A stretch of DNA of 64,000 nt, taken from the NCBI RefSeq assembly GCF_000179915.2, contig NC_014963.1, forward strand, positions 4,340,001-4,404,000. Direction: 5' to 3'. This document shows, piece by piece, positions 7,504-17,121 of this stretch. Positions within the stretch are counted from its first letter, which is position 1, and each line of letters opens with the position of its first letter. The stretch comes from Terriglobus saanensis SP1PR4 (GTDB lineage Bacteria > Acidobacteriota > Terriglobia > Terriglobales > Acidobacteriaceae). The notes below the pieces were generated by a model that saw nothing but the letters and a program-made list of their open reading frames with translations, was not told where the DNA came from and made no database searches. The position numbers and the translations under genes are program-made.

Positions 7504-10500
7504 ATTCAACGATCGATGAAAACTTCAATCGAACCCAAGGAGCCGAGCAGCGCGAGATGCTGCAGGCCGAGGCAGACCACTTTATTGCGACCTACGGCAC
7601 ATCGTTTCAGCCGCTGGGAGCACAGGGCACGGACCACTACTGGAAGTACTTTTCTGATAGTTACCACGCTCTTCTTGAAGTACCCGCCAACAAAGATGCG
7701 GACGACGCGTCTTTCGCCACCAAAGAGATCGACCACCGCCAGAAGCTGATTCTTGAAAATGGCCGATTGTTGCGTGGCGAGTATCGAGAGATTAAAGCCG
7801 TCAGGCGCTTCTGGAAAGAGCTTCCTGCAGCAACCGACAAGTCCGGCATCCTCAAGCCCCGTATTGTACTTCTTGCGACCGCCTTTCTCGAGGCCACAAA
7901 CGACGACTGGACCAAGGAAAGCTGGTCGTTCTTTGTTAAAGAAATAGAGGGCCGCGAAGCTCTGCTGGGAGATGAGATCTGGGCACTCGTGTCTGTGCTC
8001 AAAGTGGCCCTGCTGGAACGATTCATGTTCCACGCCGGAAGCGAGACCGACACCCACTTGCAGCACACAGAAGGCTCCCAACTCCACCGGATGGGACGTT
8101 GCCTCAAGAGCATGGAGCGGCTCGGTCAGCTCGACTGGCCTCGCTACCTCGGAACACTCATCGGCTACGAGTCGGTGCTCCGCGAAGATCCTTCAGGCAC
8201 GTATCCCTCGATGGAGCAGGACAGCAGGGAACACTACCAGAAGGCCGTCGCCGAAATCGCACACAGGGCTGATTTCTCCGAGATGCAGGTCGCGAAGGCC
8301 GCGCTGGAACTTGCGCGCAACGCGCCGGAAGACATCTCTCCCGCAGGTTTCAAGCTGAGGCACATTGGCTACTACCTCGTCGGTGCGGGACGTCCGCAGC
8401 TTCTTCGGCGGGTAGGCTACCACCCGCGCCTATCTCAGCGTCTTGAAGTCTTTCTCAGGAAGCACGCCGACTACTTCTATATCGGCGGCATCATTCTGGT
8501 GACAGAATTCCTGCTCGCCGCCATCATTCTGCCGCATATCAGTCGCCACGCCTCCATGACGGGACTCGTGTTTGGCATGTTGCTGATGGTGTTGCCCGCG
8601 AGCCAGACCGCAACCGACCTTCTCAACAACCTGGTAACGCTGGCCTTCCCTGCGAAGGCTCTGCCCAAGTGGGATTTCAGCAAAGGCGTTCCCTCGGAGT
8701 GTGCCACGCTCGTCGCTGTTCCTACCTTATTGACCTCAGTCACCCAGGTAGAACGGCTTGTGGAAGAGATCGAAGTTCGCTATCTCGCGAATCGCGATCC
8801 CAATATTCACTTTGCCCTGTTGACCGATCTTCCGGATTCGTTGACGCAGCCTGCGGAAAAAGACGGTAGCCCGCTCGTGGACTACGCTGTTTCGCTAATC
8901 GAAAAGCTCAATGAACGATACGCAAAAGAACAGCACGGTACCTTTCTTCTGCTTCACCGGCATCGTATCTTCGACTTCCGGCAGGGCGTATGGATGGGTT
9001 GGGAGCGCAAGCGCGGCAAGCTGCTCGACCTCAACAAGCTGATCCGCGGAGAGCACGATGCTTTCCCCGTAAAGTCGATGACACTGAACGACCTCCACGG
9101 CATCCGCTATGTCATCACGCTCGACAGCGACACGCAGCTGCCCCGTGGAGCGGCGCATCGCCTCATCGGCACGATGGCGCATCCTCTCAACCGCGCCGTG
9201 GTCGATCCGAAAGACAAAATCGTGCGGCAGGGATACGGCATTCTGCAGCCACGCGTGGACGTCAGCGTGCACTCGGCGAACCATTCCCGACTGGCGTCGC
9301 TGCAGTCGGGTGAGAGCGGCATGGACCCGTACTCGCGCGCTGTCTCTGATGTCTATCAGGACCTCTACGGTGAAGCGATCTTCACCGGCAAGGGCATCTA
9401 CGATGTCGCGGTACTTCACGAAATCCTCGACAAGCGTTTTCCACGCGGTGCGTTGCTGAGCCACGACCTCATTGAAGGCGCGTACGCACGTGTCGGTCTG
9501 GTCAGCGATGTCGAAGTGATTGACGACTATCCCTCGCACTACAGCGCCTGGACGCGTCGGCGTCATCGCTGGGTGCGTGGCGACTGGCAGATTGTGCAGT
9601 GGCTCTTCGATCGTGTTCCCAACGAAGAAAACCGCATGGTCAACAACCCCATCTCAAATACCTCGCGATGGAAGATCCTGGACAACCTGCGACGCAGTCT
9701 CGTGGAAACCTCCACCTTTGTTCTGTTGCTGGTGGGCCTGTTCGCCCTGCCCACGGAAAGAGTGTTCTGGACAGCATGCGTTCTTGTGCTTCTCTTCCTG
9801 TCTGCCTACTCACAACTCTTTTTAGCGCTGAGCATCGCCGTTTGGAAGGGAAACTGGAAGGCGGTAGGCAAGGCATTCTCCGCCAGCGTTTCGTCGCAGG
9901 CCGTTGTCCTGATCTCGCTCGCCTTCCTGCCCTCGCAGGTTCTCACCACAATCGATGCCATCATTCGGTCGATGTTCCGACGCTTCGTCTCGGGAGAGAA
10001 ACTTCTCGAATGGGAGACAGCAGAACAGGCAGAGTCAGGCACGTCTACGGCCGCTTCCGATACGTATCTAAAACTAACGCCTGTACTCGCAATCATTCTG
10101 GCCGTGCTTCTGGTGTTGCAGAGCCACCACGGTCTCTGGATCTGCCTGCCCATCCTCGCTCTCTGGGTCTTTACAGGCCCGCTCATGCGCTGGCTGGATG
10201 GAAGACCTTCGACCAAATTTGTCCTAAGTTCGCCACAGGAGAAGTTCCTGCGACATGTCGCTCTCCGCACCTGGAGATACTTTGCCGAGTTCAGCACAGC
10301 AGAGAACAACTGGCTGATCCCCGACAACGTACAGGAAGGCGATCTGCGGCAGGCAGATCGCATCTCGCCAACGAACGTTGGTCTTCTCTTGAATGCGCGA
10401 CAGGCTGCGCTTGCGTTCGGCTATCTCACCCTGCCGGAGTTCACCTCTCTTACCGCGAAGACGCTCGACTCCTTTGCGCGCATGCCCAAACACCTCGGAC

Positions 10501-11960
10501 ATATCTTCAACTTTCACGATACGTCGACGCTCGCCATGATGGACCCTCCCATGGTGACGACCGTCGATAGCGGCAATCTCTGCGCTTCGCTCATCTCGCT
10601 GCGCATGGGAGCACTGGAGCAACTCAAGCAGCCACTGGTCTCCAGTGTTCTGCAGAACGGCCTGCGCGACTGTCAGGGCGTGCTCGAATCGATGAATGCC
10701 TCCACGTCCGCACGTCTCTTCGTTATTCCCGAAGACGCGGATGCGCTGGACGCGATGGAGCATCTGTCTCAACTCAGCCTCTCCGTACATCTCTCACAAG
10801 TAGAAGAACGGGACAGCGACACCGCATGGTGGACACGCCAGGTCGACGAACGTTTACAGGCTGCCCAGAGTTACCTGAGCCGATACATGCCGTGGCTTCT
10901 CGCAAAATATGCGCCTCTGCGCCGATCCACGTTGAAGGCGTTCGATGCGTCCATGCGTTCTGTAACGCTGACGGATATCACTTCGCTCATGGATCAGATC
11001 GAAGCCGATCTCAAACGTCTCGCACCACCGAGAGCCGAAGAGGAGCAGTCCGCTGGACTTGCGGAAGCTCTGCTTGCACAGATCGCAGAAGCACGCATCG
11101 AAGTCGCTTCTATGATTGCAGACCTGGAAAGAATTGCGGAACAGGCGCAGGATCTTCTGCTCGCAACCGACTTCTGCCATCTGCAAAGTCCGGATCGAGA
11201 GTTGCTCTCCATCGGCTTCACACCAAAAGACGGGACGCTTGATTCTTCCTGCTTCGATTTGCTCGCTTCCGAAGCACGCATGGCGGTCTTCGTGGCCATC
11301 GCCAAGGGCGACATTCCACAGCAGACATGGTTCCGCCTGGGAAGAAATCAGGTGCGTGCCTTCGGACGCTCGGTACTGCTTTCGTGGACGGGCACGATGT
11401 TCGAATATCTGATGCCGACGCTATGGATGGAGAGCTATCCGAACACGATGCTCTGGCGGTCGCTGCATAGTATCGTGTGCGTACAGGAAGAGTATGCAAA
11501 ACGGCGCCGCATTCCGTGGGGTATCTCGGAGTCTGGTTACAGCCAGACCGATGCCTGGGGCAACTACCTTTACCACGCGTTCGGTGTGCCTTTGGTCGCG
11601 CTCAAATACGGAGCTGAAGCAGGGCCTGTGATCTCGCCCTACTCCACCTGCCTGGCACTTGAGTTTGAGCCTGAAGCTGCGCTTCGCAATCTCAGCCGCA
11701 TGCAGAAGATGGGCTGGATCGGGAGCTTCGGATTCTATGAAGCCGCGGACTACAGCAGCGCTTCAGCGTCGCGACGTCATCCGGACTGCGTTCTGGTGAA
11801 GTCGTGGATGGTGCATCATCAGGGCATGTCCTTGATGGCGATCTGCAATCTCTTGAATGATCGCTTGTTCCAGAGAGCGTTTCATGCCGCGCCGATGGTT
11901 CGCGCTACAGAACGTCTTCTACATGAACGGCCACAGATTGGGCAGGAAGAGCAAAGCTAG
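7500..11960 (+). CDS. Cyclic beta-glucan synthase-like protein (GT84 plus glucoamylase-like domain, short form)
   Basis: 1486 residues. After a soluble N-terminal region come membrane helices around residues 325-380. The glycosyltransferase part has LDSDTQLPRGA, HDLIEGAY and RRHRWVRGDWQI, as in NdvB/ChvB. More helices follow (about 730-900). The C-terminal third shows the glucoamylase-like signature text GYSQTDAWGN, FGFYEAADYS and VHHQGMSLMAI. The protein ends about 45 residues after that motif. NdvB-type enzymes are about 2800 residues and continue into a GH94 phosphorylase-like region, absent here. Translation starts inside the stop codon of the ABC exporter gene. It may make a linear or different glucan; a truncated enzyme cannot be excluded. 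Confidence 0.85.
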   Translation: MNSTIDENFNRTQGAEQREMLQAEADHFIATYGTSFQPLGAQGTDHYWKYFSDSYHALLEVPANKDADDASFATKEIDHRQKLILENGRLLRGEYREIKAVRRFWKELPAATDKSGILKPRIVLLATAFLEATNDDWTKESWSFFVKEIEGREALLGDEIWALVSVLKVALLERFMFHAGSETDTHLQHTEGSQLHRMGRCLKSMERLGQLDWPRYLGTLIGYESVLREDPSGTYPSMEQDSREHYQKAVAEIAHRADFSEMQVAKAALELARNAPEDISPAGFKLRHIGYYLVGAGRPQLLRRVGYHPRLSQRLEVFLRKHADYFYIGGIILVTEFLLAAIILPHISRHASMTGLVFGMLLMVLPASQTATDLLNNLVTLAFPAKALPKWDFSKGVPSECATLVAVPTLLTSVTQVERLVEEIEVRYLANRDPNIHFALLTDLPDSLTQPAEKDGSPLVDYAVSLIEKLNERYAKEQHGTFLLLHRHRIFDFRQGVWMGWERKRGKLLDLNKLIRGEHDAFPVKSMTLNDLHGIRYVITLDSDTQLPRGAAHRLIGTMAHPLNRAVVDPKDKIVRQGYGILQPRVDVSVHSANHSRLASLQSGESGMDPYSRAVSDVYQDLYGEAIFTGKGIYDVAVLHEILDKRFPRGALLSHDLIEGAYARVGLVSDVEVIDDYPSHYSAWTRRRHRWVRGDWQIVQWLFDRVPNEENRMVNNPISNTSRWKILDNLRRSLVETSTFVLLLVGLFALPTERVFWTACVLVLLFLSAYSQLFLALSIAVWKGNWKAVGKAFSASVSSQAVVLISLAFLPSQVLTTIDAIIRSMFRRFVSGEKLLEWETAEQAESGTSTAASDTYLKLTPVLAIILAVLLVLQSHHGLWICLPILALWVFTGPLMRWLDGRPSTKFVLSSPQEKFLRHVALRTWRYFAEFSTAENNWLIPDNVQEGDLRQADRISPTNVGLLLNARQAALAFGYLTLPEFTSLTAKTLDSFARMPKHLGHIFNFHDTSTLAMMDPPMVTTVDSGNLCASLISLRMGALEQLKQPLVSSVLQNGLRDCQGVLESMNASTSARLFVIPEDADALDAMEHLSQLSLSVHLSQVEERDSDTAWWTRQVDERLQAAQSYLSRYMPWLLAKYAPLRRSTLKAFDASMRSVTLTDITSLMDQIEADLKRLAPPRAEEEQSAGLAEALLAQIAEARIEVASMIADLERIAEQAQDLLLATDFCHLQSPDRELLSIGFTPKDGTLDSSCFDLLASEARMAVFVAIAKGDIPQQTWFRLGRNQVRAFGRSVLLSWTGTMFEYLMPTLWMESYPNTMLWRSLHSIVCVQEEYAKRRRIPWGISESGYSQTDAWGNYLYHAFGVPLVALKYGAEAGPVISPYSTCLALEFEPEAALRNLSRMQKMGWIGSFGFYEAADYSSASASRRHPDCVLVKSWMVHHQGMSLMAICNLLNDRLFQRAFHAAPMVRATERLLHERPQIGQEEQS

Positions 11961-11972
11961 GATCCAGATACC

Positions 11973-12004
11973 GCCTGCAGTATGCACCGACCGCTGCTGC
12001 AGGC
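11973..12004. terminator. Possible hairpin terminator after the glucan synthase gene
   Basis: GCCTGCAG (11973-11980) pairs with CTGCAGGC (11997-12004), 13 bp after the stop. A clear T-run is missing; only TTTTGTTT follows some 14 nt later. It lies between convergent genes. Confidence 0.3.
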
Positions 12005-12031
12005 AGCACGTTCACCGGATTTTGTTTCAAC

Positions 12032-12412
12032 TTAATACTTAAGCGTTACGCAGGGAACACCACCGACCTGGTTCTTCGGAGCGTCCAGGTTCCTGGTGAC
12101 CTGCATGTCCATCTGGATGTTGCGCAGGACGTGCTCCTCGCCACATACGTCGAACCGGAGAAGCGTTGAAGGTCCATCTGGATCACCGACTCCTACAACT
12201 AGCCGGATCCTCTTCGAGACTTTTTCCTCGTTGGCCAGCATGAGGAAGCCATGATTCGAATCCATGACAATCCTGTAGTAGCCCGCCGGAAAATGCTCCC
12301 CTGCGGCTACGAAGTCGAAGGGGAGATTTACCCGTGCTGCGTCTTGGGAGTAAGCGGCAGTCGCACAGACAACCGCAAGGGAGAGTAATGTGTTTCGAAA
12401 GATGTGTCGCAA
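12032..12412 (-). CDS. Small secreted protein of unknown function
   Basis: About 126 residues starting at a TTG (12410-12412) with AGAGGA seven bases upstream; a GTG at 12472 lacks a ribosome binding site and would put residues before the signal peptide. The N-terminus (RHIFRNTLLSLAVV...AYSQ) is a plausible Sec signal. The mature part begins VNLPFDFVAAG and has a beta-rich look with PAGYYRIVMDSNHGFLML. Small secreted proteins opening with a VPFDF-type motif are frequent in Acidobacteriota (recollection). It carries two cysteines (DVCGEE, VPCVTL). No function can be assigned. Confidence 0.65.
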   Translation of the reverse strand: MRHIFRNTLLSLAVVCATAAYSQDAARVNLPFDFVAAGEHFPAGYYRIVMDSNHGFLMLANEEKVSKRIRLVVGVGDPDGPSTLLRFDVCGEEHVLRNIQMDMQVTRNLDAPKNQVGGVPCVTLKY

Positions 12413-12509
12413 GTTCTTGTCCTCTGCAAACAAAGACAAAGTTTTGCGGGTTCTATTCCCTTGAAACAGCACTTACAAAAAACACTCACTTGCTTTCCGA
12501 TAGCAGCAG

Positions 12510-13088
12510 TTATCGTGCACACGTTGCTGCAAGCGAGCGATCCAAAGCAATTGCATGAAGAGCGTCGGCGTTGCGCTTGTGCAGCGCGAGATACTTCCCA
12601 ACAGCTTTCGCTACGTCGTCTTTACAAGCGGGATCTGAACGCATCGCCTTCGTCTCTGCCAACGCTGTCACGAGCGCTATCTGTATCCAATCCAGCTGTG
12701 GACGAATCGTCGCAACTAAATCGATGGGTGCATGTTTAGGGGCGCCTCCAGAACGACGCCACTTCGCAAGCAGTCCATACTGAACAATTTTGTTCGATTC
12801 AATTTGTGCCTTGAAGAAATTGGCCACAGAAACAGAATCCAGATCCTTGGATTCGCCTGACTTGACTGCTCCGGCGATAACACTCGCCTCGCGGGTTGCG
12901 TCCTCGATCGGCATGCCACTATCCCATTTCGCCAGGGCAACCTGGTCGGCAAGAGCGAGCCTCTGGGCGGATGCCTCGACCAGCGGTTGCAACCGGTCGA
13001 TCGGAGTGCTTGATTGTGCATGCACATTGGAGATGCTGACTACCGCAAAAGCGACAATCGCAATAGACATTCTGTTCTGACTCATCAT
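12510..13088 (-). CDS. aroQ: Secreted chorismate mutase, AroQ gamma class
   Basis: 192 residues from the ATG at 13088, placed just before a signal peptide (SIAIVAFAVVSISNVHAQ). The mature part shows the gamma-AroQ pattern: RLQPLVEASAQRL, VALAKWDSGMPIED, RE, FFKAQIESNKIVQYGLLAKW, and later a paired-cysteine C-terminal half (DPACKDD ... AATCAR). Family members are periplasmic or exported enzymes converting chorismate to prephenate. The Arg, Lys and Glu/Gln active-site pattern appears kept by eye. It is a single gene, convergent with nothing obvious in shikimate metabolism; its physiological role outside the cytoplasm is unknown in most bacteria. Confidence 0.85.
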   Translation of the reverse strand: MMSQNRMSIAIVAFAVVSISNVHAQSSTPIDRLQPLVEASAQRLALADQVALAKWDSGMPIEDATREASVIAGAVKSGESKDLDSVSVANFFKAQIESNKIVQYGLLAKWRRSGGAPKHAPIDLVATIRPQLDWIQIALVTALAETKAMRSDPACKDDVAKAVGKYLALHKRNADALHAIALDRSLAATCAR

Positions 13089-13434
13089 TCTCGAATTCCC
13101 TGTTGAAGCATGGTGCCAAAAGTGCCGAAGGCACATCGTGTGAAAATTCAGTTTGTCTTCGGCCACCAATCAGCTTCTCTCGATCCTTCGGTGGCCTGCA
13201 ATCGGGAAGCGCGTCGGCGCGAAGAAGGACGCTGATAGAACGTTCTCAGCGGTTTTTTATTCCCTGGATCCGCAGGCGATTTTTGTTACAAGCCTCATGG
13301 TACGGGAGAAGCCGGAACATGTCCGACCAGAAATTCTCGAAGTTCCCTGCCGAAAACGCGGCGCTCCCTGCAAACGGCTGGCGGCTGTTTTTCTTCTCGG
13401 CGAAGATGGGCACTGGACCTGAGGAGACGGGACG
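13089..13434. other. Divergent intergenic region, no gene recognised
   Basis: 346 bp between the chorismate mutase gene and the sterol-desaturase-like gene. Open frames here do not resemble known proteins. It should hold the two divergent promoters, which I could not place. Confidence 0.5.
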
Positions 13435-14403
13435 ATGGTGAAACTTCCAGCCAGCTCTTTGACTACGCTGAGCACCCATTCCACTCTCGGCACGATCCAG
13501 GCGTTCCTGAACAAACTGGGTCTCGGACAGAATCACTACATACTGTCGCTCTGGGTCTTCTTCGCCGCGTGCGGGGTCGCAGAGTTGTGTATCAGCTTTC
13601 TGATCTGTACTCCTCTGGAACGCTTCTGGCCTCTTACGAGTTGGCAGAAACGTAACTCGATTGCGGCTGACGTCTCCTATGCGTTCTTCGTCCGCATCGT
13701 TCTCTTTCCGCTGATTGCTTACTTCGAATACAACTGGCTCCGCCAAAGTCTGGAAGGATTTCTTCGCATCCATGATCTGGCAACGCCGTCGCTTTCGCGG
13801 TTACTTCCCGCTCGCGTTGCTTGGCCGACGTTGACTTTCGTACTCAACTTCGCCGTTCTTGATCTTGCCGACTACTGGCGCCATCGGATCTCGCATCGGG
13901 TTAGCTGGTGGTATGGCATTCACTCTTTGCACCATGCGGAAGAGCAGTTGACCTTCTGGTCGGATGACCGGTCGCATGTCCTTGAGGACACCATCACGTA
14001 TGTCTGGTTGATTGCTGTCGCCCTGGTCATTGGCGTCCCCGGAATGCAATTCCCATTCCTCATCCTCTGCTTCCGGCTTCTGGGCAGCATTTCACATGCA
14101 AATACGCGTATGGATTATGGCTGGCTAGGTAGTTACATCTTTGTCTCCCCTCAGTTCCATCGCACCCACCATGCCTTGAAGGCGGCCGGACGTCGCAGCA
14201 CAAACTTCGGCACGGCATTATCTCTCTGGGACGTTCTCTTCGGCACTGCCAGGTTCGGAGACCACACGATAGAGACCGGCGATGCGGGCGCCGAACCTGC
14301 ACTCGTCAACGGATCCTGGGGCGAGCAGCAGTTGGCGGGCTTGCGCCGCATGATGCGTCTAGGCCGCCGCAGCAAAGTATCGCCAACAAGGACAGCGTCA
14401 TGA
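13435..14403 (+). CDS. Sterol desaturase/fatty acid hydroxylase superfamily protein
   Basis: 322 residues with a GAGGAG ribosome binding site upstream. Four to five hydrophobic helices surround the di-iron histidine motifs: HRISH at about residue 150, HSLHH at about 165 and FHRTHH at about 240. This is the FA_hydroxylase layout of integral-membrane non-haem di-iron oxygenases that act on lipids (sterols, fatty acids, carotenoids or alkylglycerols). Substrate is not deducible. The stop overlaps the next start (ATGA), so it is coupled to a YqcI/YcgG-type gene, which suggests the two proteins act together. Confidence 0.88.
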   Translation: MVKLPASSLTTLSTHSTLGTIQAFLNKLGLGQNHYILSLWVFFAACGVAELCISFLICTPLERFWPLTSWQKRNSIAADVSYAFFVRIVLFPLIAYFEYNWLRQSLEGFLRIHDLATPSLSRLLPARVAWPTLTFVLNFAVLDLADYWRHRISHRVSWWYGIHSLHHAEEQLTFWSDDRSHVLEDTITYVWLIAVALVIGVPGMQFPFLILCFRLLGSISHANTRMDYGWLGSYIFVSPQFHRTHHALKAAGRRSTNFGTALSLWDVLFGTARFGDHTIETGDAGAEPALVNGSWGEQQLAGLRRMMRLGRRSKVSPTRTAS

Positions 14404-15146
14404 TCCGTGTCGCACCCCAGAATTGGATGGATCGGGTTCTCGATCAAGGAAAGCTCGGCATCACTCCCAAGGAAACCTGGAAGCACATCGCGTATGAGGA
14501 ATATCGGGCTAAGCTTCGCGCTCCTGAGTATCCCTGTTTCTTCGGACAAGGTGGCGAGTTGCGCGGCGAGATGATCTATACCTTCATCCCCAACAAGAAA
14601 CTCCAAGACCTCGTCACCAGCATGCGGCGGTTCGTCGACCTCGTTCAGACCCCCGAGCATGAACGCTCCAGTCTGGTCGCATTCTTTGAACCAGATCCTT
14701 CGATTTCGGATCATGCCGCCTTCGTCACTCGTTTTTGGCAGACGCTGCAATTCCTTCATGAACATGATCCCGACCCGTCAACGGAAAGAACACCTGAAGA
14801 TCCTCTCTGGGAGTTCTCCTTCGAGCATTGCGAGATGTTTGTTGTTGGAGCCTCCCCTACCTACCGAATCCGCCGCAGCAGGAACCTCGGTCCCGGGCTC
14901 GTATTCGTCTTCCAGCCGAGGTTTCTCTTCATCGATCCGATGACATCGCGGCCCATCGCCGCGGAGGTTCGGCGGCGCATTCACGCGCGCATGCTGGCCT
15001 ATGACGGAATGCCGGTGCATCCCAACATAGGATTCTATGGCGAACCAGCCAACAGAGAATGGAAGCAGTACGCACTCCCGGATGACAATGGGCCGGAGAT
15101 AGGAATCTGTCCATTCCATGTAGGCACCAGGCAAGGATCGCTATAA
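14400..15146 (+). CDS. YqcI/YcgG family protein
   Basis: 248 residues, cytoplasmic in appearance. The text matches the YqcI/YcgG family: YPCFFGQGGE near residue 45, then LWEFSFEHCEMFVVG around 140-155 and LVFVFQPRFLF. Some members of this family have been linked to haem-dependent or other oxygenase chemistry; I do not know which applies here. The ATG lies inside the stop codon of the sterol-desaturase-like gene, indicating coupled expression and a shared pathway. The C-terminus (GICPFHVGTRQGSL) is complete. Confidence 0.75.
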   Translation: MIRVAPQNWMDRVLDQGKLGITPKETWKHIAYEEYRAKLRAPEYPCFFGQGGELRGEMIYTFIPNKKLQDLVTSMRRFVDLVQTPEHERSSLVAFFEPDPSISDHAAFVTRFWQTLQFLHEHDPDPSTERTPEDPLWEFSFEHCEMFVVGASPTYRIRRSRNLGPGLVFVFQPRFLFIDPMTSRPIAAEVRRRIHARMLAYDGMPVHPNIGFYGEPANREWKQYALPDDNGPEIGICPFHVGTRQGSL

Positions 15147-15312
15147 CGCTCGGAGGCAGGAATGACCCTCAAAACGTACGGCGCATGCTCAGAGAGCCTA
15201 ATATTTTAAAGGGGTTATTTGGTGGACCTCCGAGATAGCACTTCGTCCATCTCTGATAATGAGATTCGAGTTCTCCGTCGATAGGCGTGTCCTTAAACCT
15301 TGATCCGTCGAC

Positions 15313-17121
15313 TCAGGATCCGCTTCGCGGCTTTCGAAGGACAATCTCGAATCCGCCGACGAACCCTCGCGGCGGCATACGCACGTTTACGATCTCCTCA
15401 TAGCCGGTGTTGGTTAGATTGGTCATTTGCAGATATGGGCGAATCCGTCCCAGTTGGCGCACCAACGAAACGTCCCAGACTGCATAAGGGTTCTTCTCGA
15501 ACCGCTGAAGCACTCCGAAGCGAGTATTCAACACCACCTGCGATGAGATCTGCTGCGTCCAAGTAAGGCGAGCATTGTTGATGGGGTAGTTGAAGACATA
15601 TTCGGACTGGAGACCGTGCAGTGCGCTTTGCGCCCCGACGAGATTGGTCCAACTGACAGTGAGGCGTTCCCTGGAAAGCGGCTGCCATGCGACGGACGCC
15701 TCAACGCCCGTGAAGCATACACCAGGAAGATTGCTTGCATGCCATGGATCTGCCTCGGAAGCGCGGGTGTAGTCGATGGTGTTGTGCTGTCGCGCGTAGA
15801 AGACTGTGATGCTTGCCGTCACCTGAGGCTTCGGAAACCAACTCACTCCCGCATCAAAGTTCCAAGCCGATTCCGGTTTGAGGTTTGGATTGCCGAGCGT
15901 AGAGGGATCGCTGTAATAGAGATCGAGGAAGGTGGGGATGCGAAAGCCATGGCCAATGGAGGCGTGCAGTGATGTCTTGTGGGGAAGCCAGCGCGTCGCG
16001 GAAAACATCGGACTGAACACAGAGCCGCCTCCATCGAAGACTTCTTCGCGTGCTCCAAGCGAAAGTGAGCCACGGCCCGGTTGCAGCCATTCGGCGACCG
16101 CATAGCCTGCACCACGGTTTCTGCCGTGTTGTCCAAGGTTGGTGCTGACAATCTGGTCCGTATCTTCTTCAAGGCCGGTGGCGAGCGTCAGATTTTTTGC
16201 GAGGACTCGCTGATCACGAACCGCTCCCTCAAAGCCGTCATCGATGTGTTGATTTTTATACCCCGTGGGCTCATCGCGCTCCAGCAGGTAAATATCGGAA
16301 TGCCGGCGGTAGGAAGCCGAGACCTGCGTGTTGGGGTTGAACTGTTGCGTGAGGGCTGCAAACCATCCCTTCGTTCTTTCCCATGAATCATAGGGACCGT
16401 AAAACTGATTGGCACCAAAGGCTCGATCATCTCCCGCGATGAGCATGTCGCTGTGACCGAGCACCGAGGCAAATCGAAGTTCGTTGCTGGCGTTTTCGGT
16501 TCGATAGTCACGGCCGGTCATGAAACCTGTCGAGAACTCGCGGTCTCCGGCGAGAACGTCGCTCCAGTTCTTCTTCGCGATCGAAGCAAGCATCGCCTGC
16601 TCGTTCTCGCCGAAGCTTCCGACTCCTGTCTTCAAGCGAAGAGACGTATCGGCAGGTGTGACGGTGCGGACATCGACGACACCTCCAATTGCATCGGAAC
16701 CGTACAGTGTTGATCCGTCGCCGTGCAGCACGTCGAGACGCTCAATGGTAAAGAGCGGGATCGGTAAGTCCAGGTTGAAATGAGCCGTCTCCGCGTTGTC
16801 CATGCGAAGACCGTTAACCAGCACCAGCGTCTGCTCAAAGGATGCGCCTCGTACGGATATGTCCGCCATGATTCCGCCGCCGCCCCGTTGCTGGATGTCC
16901 ACCGAAGAATCGGTGCGGAGATAGTCTTCGATCTGGTGGAATGCAAGCGGAGCACGTTGCGCGTCCAGGCTTACCACGGCGCGTGCAGACTCTTGTTCGG
17001 AGACCGGTATCGGGCTGCCGAGAACGACGATGGTTATATCGACGAAAGGGAACGCTGGCTTTTGCCGTGCTTCAGCGCAGGCCGACACGAGAGACGCGAT
17101 CAACAAGACTGAGCGGCGCAT
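15313..17121 (-). CDS. TonB-dependent receptor (BtuB-like), translationally coupled to bioB
   Basis: 602 residues with a short signal peptide (RRSVLLIASLVSACAEA). A TonB-box-like DITIVVLG follows near residue 28. The plug domain is clear (ADISVRGASFEQTLVLVNG, HGDGSTLYGSDAIGGVVDV), and the beta-barrel ends in a typical aromatic-rich C-terminal strand region (FVGGFEIVLRK). Size and text resemble the vitamin B12 receptor BtuB and other 600-residue receptors rather than the giant Oar-like ones further along. Its ATG shares a base with the stop of bioB (TGATG), so it is made from the biotin synthase message. That context makes biotin or a biotin precursor a plausible ligand, by inference. Confidence 0.87.
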   Translation of the reverse strand: MRRSVLLIASLVSACAEARQKPAFPFVDITIVVLGSPIPVSEQESARAVVSLDAQRAPLAFHQIEDYLRTDSSVDIQQRGGGGIMADISVRGASFEQTLVLVNGLRMDNAETAHFNLDLPIPLFTIERLDVLHGDGSTLYGSDAIGGVVDVRTVTPADTSLRLKTGVGSFGENEQAMLASIAKKNWSDVLAGDREFSTGFMTGRDYRTENASNELRFASVLGHSDMLIAGDDRAFGANQFYGPYDSWERTKGWFAALTQQFNPNTQVSASYRRHSDIYLLERDEPTGYKNQHIDDGFEGAVRDQRVLAKNLTLATGLEEDTDQIVSTNLGQHGRNRGAGYAVAEWLQPGRGSLSLGAREEVFDGGGSVFSPMFSATRWLPHKTSLHASIGHGFRIPTFLDLYYSDPSTLGNPNLKPESAWNFDAGVSWFPKPQVTASITVFYARQHNTIDYTRASEADPWHASNLPGVCFTGVEASVAWQPLSRERLTVSWTNLVGAQSALHGLQSEYVFNYPINNARLTWTQQISSQVVLNTRFGVLQRFEKNPYAVWDVSLVRQLGRIRPYLQMTNLTNTGYEEIVNVRMPPRGFVGGFEIVLRKPRSGS

